Of a stretch of DNA of 58,880 nucleotides, positions 55,112 to 58,880 are shown in pieces. Position 1 is the first letter of the stretch, and the number at the start of each line of letters is the position of its first letter. The notes beneath the pieces were generated by a model. That model was not told the origin of the DNA, made no database searches, and worked only from the letters and a program-made list of their open reading frames with translations. Where the stretch lies: assembly GCA_017398335.1 (NCBI GenBank), contig JAFQGK010000040.1, forward strand, positions 1 through 58,880. The letters are read 5' to 3'. Made by a program: the position numbers and the translations under genes. The stretch is from Bacteroidales bacterium (lineage in GTDB: Bacteria; Bacteroidota; Bacteroidia; Bacteroidales; UBA932).

Positions 55112-57046
55112 TTAATCTATTGAGTATCTTACATTTGATGGCATATAGTCTACGCCGTATTCAAGCATTTTCCTTGCATCCTCAGCCGTATCGGCCGCCC
55201 TGAAACATAACTTGATACCGAGTGAATGGATATAATCCACAAGCTGCTTGAATGATGTGATTCTTGTACCATCGATTTCAAGGTCCACCTCAGCGTCAAG
55301 GTCAGAATATTTGAACGAGACTGACGCATTTCCGAGCTCTTTGACGCGCTGGATCTGCTCAGGCTTGGCAAATATCAGATGAATGGTCTCCTTGCCTCCC
55401 TGAGCACGATATGCCTCAAGAAGCGCAAGATTTCCGGAAGAAATCACACATCTGTCCTGCATTCCGAATTTTTCAATAGAGGCAATCATCGATGATATGA
55501 TTCCTTTATCTTCTTTCAGTTCAATGAAGGCCACACAGCCACTTCTGTTGCATATATCAAGGTATTCATCCATCGTAGGGACTTTCTTATCCTCTTCCGA
55601 CAGCTGCGCATAGTCATATAACTTCCTGACTGTCTTTGTATTGACAGGAAGAACATTAAGTTCCTTGATCTCTGCCAAGGTCTTCTCGGCAACCAGTCCC
55701 TTACCATCAGTCGTTCTATCTAGAGTTTTATCATGGAGACACACGACATGACCGTCTGAGGTGATTCTGAAATCGGTCTCGATAGCCCACATATGCCTCT
55801 CTGCAGCAGCCTTGAACGATGCAAATGAATTTTCCGGCCCATATGACTGCAGGCCGCGGTGAGCGATGAACAACGGATAATAAACCGAGTTCTTTTCAAA
55901 AATACTATGCTGGTCCGGGAGAAGTTCGATTCTTCTCAAGCATTCTGCACGGAACTCATTCCACGGAACCCACTCCATCACATCGCTCTCATTGAACTGG
56001 ACCTTGACCTGCACATCACCGGCCTTGTTTCTGGCAAAGACCAGCCTCATATTGGCTGCCATGGTCACTTTGGAGCACTCTACCCTGTTCTGATCGAACG
56101 GTGGCACTCCCATGAGAGACATCAGTCCAATCATCATGTTGTCGTGCCCGAATCTGAGATGTACGGAAGGCTTCCCGGCTGCTAATTCCTTATCAGCAGA
56201 AGTGATGATTTCGGAAAGAGAAGTACATGCCATTGCAAGATTCTCCGGATAAAGAGGTCCTCTGTTATAGCTGAATTTTTCGTTGTCAATCTCATGAAGA
56301 GTACGAAGTTCTGAATCAGTAAATAGATCGTCAAAGAAAACGTCTTTGAATCCAGCTCCTTCAAGATGACATGCATAATAATAAAGGGTCTGTGCAAAAA
56401 ATCCCGCATCGGTCATTGCCGCTGCCTGCGAAGGCTCAGCAAAGATTTTCTTGAATAAAGGCATCGGATCATAGTTGGCATCCAGATACTCCTTCATAGG
56501 AAAAGAATGACGCTGACGGGTCCAGAAACAACGAAGCATGGATGAATTATAATCAGCTTCGATATCCAGATAATTTCTGCATTGCCTGAGTTCATCAAGG
56601 AAATTATACATGCTCATCATGCAGCGTGTCTTATCTGATACGAGAGCATACACGGATGATTTGCGCGTAAAGAGCTCCGGAAAATCCTCACACATCCTCC
56701 GTGCAAGCATACGGTGCTGCTGTTTGCCGGCATCAGTAAGATCTGCTGCCCTGCCGTTCATAGACGGGGTATATTTGTCGAATCTTTCCTTGAGTTGCTG
56801 TCCGTATGCAGTCAGTTGCTCTCGATGAAGAACCGCAGCCAATGTATCATATTCATGCTGACCATGCAGATATCTTGAACCATGTCGGCCGAAATGGCTG
56901 AGATATACCACCTTATAGCCCTTCGGTGCAGGAGCATTGACCCTCGGAGCGTCAAAATCATATACTCCGTACACCCCCTTGAAATCGTCCTCAATGATAT
57001 TGGCATTGAGGAATAGCGGAAGGAAAAGACTTAATAATCTGAACAT
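55112..57046 (-). CDS. Histidine acid phosphatase (MINPP-like) fused to glycerophosphodiester phosphodiesterase
   Basis: 644 residues with a signal peptide (about 1-16). Residues 45-385 are a histidine phosphatase of the multiple inositol-polyphosphate phosphatase kind: R54-H55-G56-S57-R58 holds the nucleophile, and H301-D302 (RFGHDNMM) supplies the acid. Residues 392-644 are a GDPD TIM barrel: H396-R397-G398, E405, E423 with D425, and H438-D439 are its metal and catalytic residues. Both sites look intact. The fusion would act in the periplasm, splitting glycerophosphodiesters and removing phosphate from the product. It lies 11 bases after the symporter gene and 12 before the FAD gene. Confidence 0.9.
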   Translation of the reverse strand: MFRLLSLFLPLFLNANIIEDDFKGVYGVYDFDAPRVNAPAPKGYKVVYLSHFGRHGSRYLHGQHEYDTLAAVLHREQLTAYGQQLKERFDKYTPSMNGRAADLTDAGKQQHRMLARRMCEDFPELFTRKSSVYALVSDKTRCMMSMYNFLDELRQCRNYLDIEADYNSSMLRCFWTRQRHSFPMKEYLDANYDPMPLFKKIFAEPSQAAAMTDAGFFAQTLYYYACHLEGAGFKDVFFDDLFTDSELRTLHEIDNEKFSYNRGPLYPENLAMACTSLSEIITSADKELAAGKPSVHLRFGHDNMMIGLMSLMGVPPFDQNRVECSKVTMAANMRLVFARNKAGDVQVKVQFNESDVMEWVPWNEFRAECLRRIELLPDQHSIFEKNSVYYPLFIAHRGLQSYGPENSFASFKAAAERHMWAIETDFRITSDGHVVCLHDKTLDRTTDGKGLVAEKTLAEIKELNVLPVNTKTVRKLYDYAQLSEEDKKVPTMDEYLDICNRSGCVAFIELKEDKGIISSMIASIEKFGMQDRCVISSGNLALLEAYRAQGGKETIHLIFAKPEQIQRVKELGNASVSFKYSDLDAEVDLEIDGTRITSFKQLVDYIHSLGIKLCFRAADTAEDARKMLEYGVDYMPSNVRYSID

Positions 57047-57057
57047 TGCCTGAGGAT

Positions 57058-58641
57058 TTATGCTTTCTTAGGTTTACCGAGAAGACAGATACCTGTTGTG
57101 ATAAGACCTCCTATAGGGCACCACCAGGACCAGGCAATATAATTGGCACCAAAGAATTCTTTCTGGAACATAAGAGGAATGACTATGAGGACTCCGGCTA
57201 TCAGGGCAGCGATGACACTCCTGGTGTTACCTCTCTTGGTAAGGATTGCTGTAAAGAATACTCCCATCATGCCGACATATGCAAAGCACATGACACCAGT
57301 AGCGAAGTCTACCAGATTCAGACCGGATGACTGCTGCATCACGCAGGTAAGGATTGCGAAAGCGGTTAGGGCTACACCCATAAGGCACACAATCCAGCGT
57401 GAAGAAGCAATCTGTTCGCTGTCGCTGCTGACTGCATGACCTTTCTTAGCCTTGAACGGCAGATACAGATCGGCGACAAAGCTTGATGCCATTGAGTTGA
57501 TTGCCGAGTTGTAGCTTGATAGAGCGGCTGCAAGAAGTCCTGAAATCATAATACCGCGGACTCCGGCCGGAATATGATTCTTGATGAACTGAGGAAAAAT
57601 ATCACGTGCATCCGTAAAGAATCCCTGGCTCAGAGCTCCATCTGCCATAGGATCATTCATATACTTCACATAAAGAAGGGATCCGATGCAAAGGAAGATG
57701 AGTACTGTAGGTATAGCGAGAAGCTGGGAAACTACCAAAGATTCACCAGCCTTTCGTACGCTCTTGCATGAAAGCTGACGCTGCACGAATTCCTGGTCAG
57801 TCGTAAACATGGCGATCTTGAACACAGCAACTCCGATCAATCCTCCTAAAATAGTGTACGGCTTGCTGAGATCCAGAGACGGATCAAACATCTGAACCTT
57901 GCTGCCGGCTTCCCAGCCAGTCAGTGTGCCGTCAGCAGCTATTCCTGGGACGACTCCAGAAGAAGCAGGACTCTTGACCATACCTCCTTCTGTCAGGGTA
58001 TGCCATATCTGCGAGAATTCCATATCACCCAGAGACAGATATACAAGTATAAGTCCGACCACTCCGGAGAAGATCATCAGAAGAGTCTGGAATGTATCGA
58101 TATAGAGCAATCCCTTGATACCACCCATCATCGTATAGAAAGTAGAGACGATTCCCAGGATTATAATGCTGATGACCATGAACTGGAACTGAATATTTCC
58201 AAATGCGATCACACTTATGGCAATGGCAGCAATGAAGAGGCGGCTTCCGGAAGTGAAAAGTTGTCCAAGAAGGAACATTACTGAAGTACTCGTTTTTGCT
58301 GTTGCTCCAAATCGCTCACCGATAAAGCCATAAACGGTGATGGTCTTTGCGTTATACAGCTTGGGTAAAAGCAGAGCTGCAACTACGACACCTCCTACAA
58401 TAGCTCCAAGAAGATTCAGAAGATAAGTCAGGTTAGTGTTGAATCCAAGTTCGGGAGAACCGACGAATGTGCCGGCTGAGATAGCTGTACCAGTGGCAGC
58501 AATTGCAACAATCCAACCTGGCATGGAACGTCCTCCAACGAAATAATCTTCGATGTTCTTATTCTTACGTGAGAAAAGATAACCTATCACTATCAGCACC
58601 AGAAGAAAGAGTGCAACAATGAACCAATCAATAAATGTCAT
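57058..58641 (-). CDS. Sodium:solute symporter (SSS family)
   Basis: 527 residues with about thirteen membrane helices. SRKNKNIEDYFVGGRSMPGW (24-43) and IAATGTAISAGTFVGSPELG (48-67) are the first SSS blocks; GLLAAALSSYNSAINSMASSF carries the Na2-site serines. The family uses the sodium gradient to import sugars, inositols, amino acids or sialic acid. In this operon a polyol or sugar freed by the secreted phosphatase/diesterase is a reasonable substrate, but that is inference. A TATTTTTG box lies 21 bases upstream. Confidence 0.93.
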   Translation of the reverse strand: MTFIDWFIVALFLLVLIVIGYLFSRKNKNIEDYFVGGRSMPGWIVAIAATGTAISAGTFVGSPELGFNTNLTYLLNLLGAIVGGVVVAALLLPKLYNAKTITVYGFIGERFGATAKTSTSVMFLLGQLFTSGSRLFIAAIAISVIAFGNIQFQFMVISIIILGIVSTFYTMMGGIKGLLYIDTFQTLLMIFSGVVGLILVYLSLGDMEFSQIWHTLTEGGMVKSPASSGVVPGIAADGTLTGWEAGSKVQMFDPSLDLSKPYTILGGLIGVAVFKIAMFTTDQEFVQRQLSCKSVRKAGESLVVSQLLAIPTVLIFLCIGSLLYVKYMNDPMADGALSQGFFTDARDIFPQFIKNHIPAGVRGIMISGLLAAALSSYNSAINSMASSFVADLYLPFKAKKGHAVSSDSEQIASSRWIVCLMGVALTAFAILTCVMQQSSGLNLVDFATGVMCFAYVGMMGVFFTAILTKRGNTRSVIAALIAGVLIVIPLMFQKEFFGANYIAWSWWCPIGGLITTGICLLGKPKKA

Positions 58642-58662
58642 ATGTTATTAGTTTTAGTCTTA

Positions 58663-58670
58663 CAAAAATA
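58663..58670 (-). promoter_or_regulatory. -7 box for the symporter operon
   Basis: TATTTTTG on the minus strand, 21 bases before the symporter ATG. No exact TTTG at -33. Confidence 0.5.
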
Positions 58671-58740
58671 CTAAATACATTTAGGAATGGGAAGAAATCG
58701 AATAAATATTTAAACGTTTCAAATATTAATATGTATAAAG

Positions 58741-58774
58741 CAAAACACCCCGTCATCTTGAGATGACAGGGTGT
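58741..58774 (-). terminator. Terminator of the rRNA operon
   Basis: 14-bp stem (58774-58761 with 58758-58745, one G-U pair) followed by TTTGCTTT on the minus strand, 12 bases after the 5S gene. Confidence 0.85.
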
Positions 58775-58785
58775 CGTATAAGAAA

Positions 58786-58880
<95 letters not shown>

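Overview
The window is chromosomal DNA from a member of the Bacteroidales. The signs are the promoter type (TTTG, 18-20 bases, TAnnTTTG) ahead of many genes, the near absence of Shine-Dalgarno sequences, a bacterial V-type ATPase, a UpxY-type antiterminator in the polysaccharide locus, a SecA of about 1090 residues with a zinc tail, pyruvate:ferredoxin oxidoreductase, and many secreted or lipoprotein enzymes. The genus cannot be fixed from the sequence alone; an anaerobic gut-type commensal is the natural reading.

Layout. 1-2546: tail of a V-ATPase operon (subunits D, I, K) closed by a hairpin. 2587-4025: a divergent pair, an HprK-like kinase and an S26-type peptidase. 26499 down to 3970 (minus strand): one long extracellular polysaccharide operon of about 20 genes with mostly overlapping or touching ends. 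It runs wza, wzc, a PHP-type tyrosine phosphatase, upxY, a PglF-like dehydratase, wzx flippase, a ferredoxin/F420-type reductase, a pyruvyl transferase, three GT4 glycosyltransferases, the wzy polymerase, a PF14907 nucleotidyltransferase, PglE-, PglC- and PglD-like genes, ugd, a class I aminotransferase, manC and a 58-residue basic protein. Together these predict a Wzx/Wzy-assembled, pyruvylated glycan. It probably starts on a bacillosamine-type sugar and draws on UDP-glucuronate and GDP-mannose.

26538-37208 is housekeeping: thioesterase, tRNA-Val, tmRNA, M48 lipoprotein protease, secA-bactofilin, pdxA-rnhA, and recG with a WYL regulator. 37236-39560 is an S9 peptidase. 39561-40215 has no intact gene; it holds repeats, a broken GIY-YIG gene inside inverted REP-like arms, and two 58-base copies of a hairpin element that end at tRNA-Arg. 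40387-50887 carries fabD, nifJ, a secreted esterase, a short LysR regulator, an M16 peptidase, a 56-residue ferredoxin and a DUF1573 protein. 50889-53689 has a manganese-type permease, a very small self-contained minus-strand unit coding a 22-residue hydrophobic peptide, enolase and tRNA-Ala. 58641-53729 (minus) is a three-gene operon: sodium-solute symporter, a histidine phosphatase fused to a glycerophosphodiesterase, and a FAD oxidoreductase. The window ends inside a minus-strand 5S rRNA, the last gene of an rRNA operon.

Most notable: the 22-residue peptide unit at 52057-52212, the phosphatase-phosphodiesterase fusion operon, the GIY-YIG/REP mosaic, the bacillosamine-type genes split across the polysaccharide operon, and promoters so close to start codons (fabD, HprK-like) that the mRNAs should be leaderless or nearly so.
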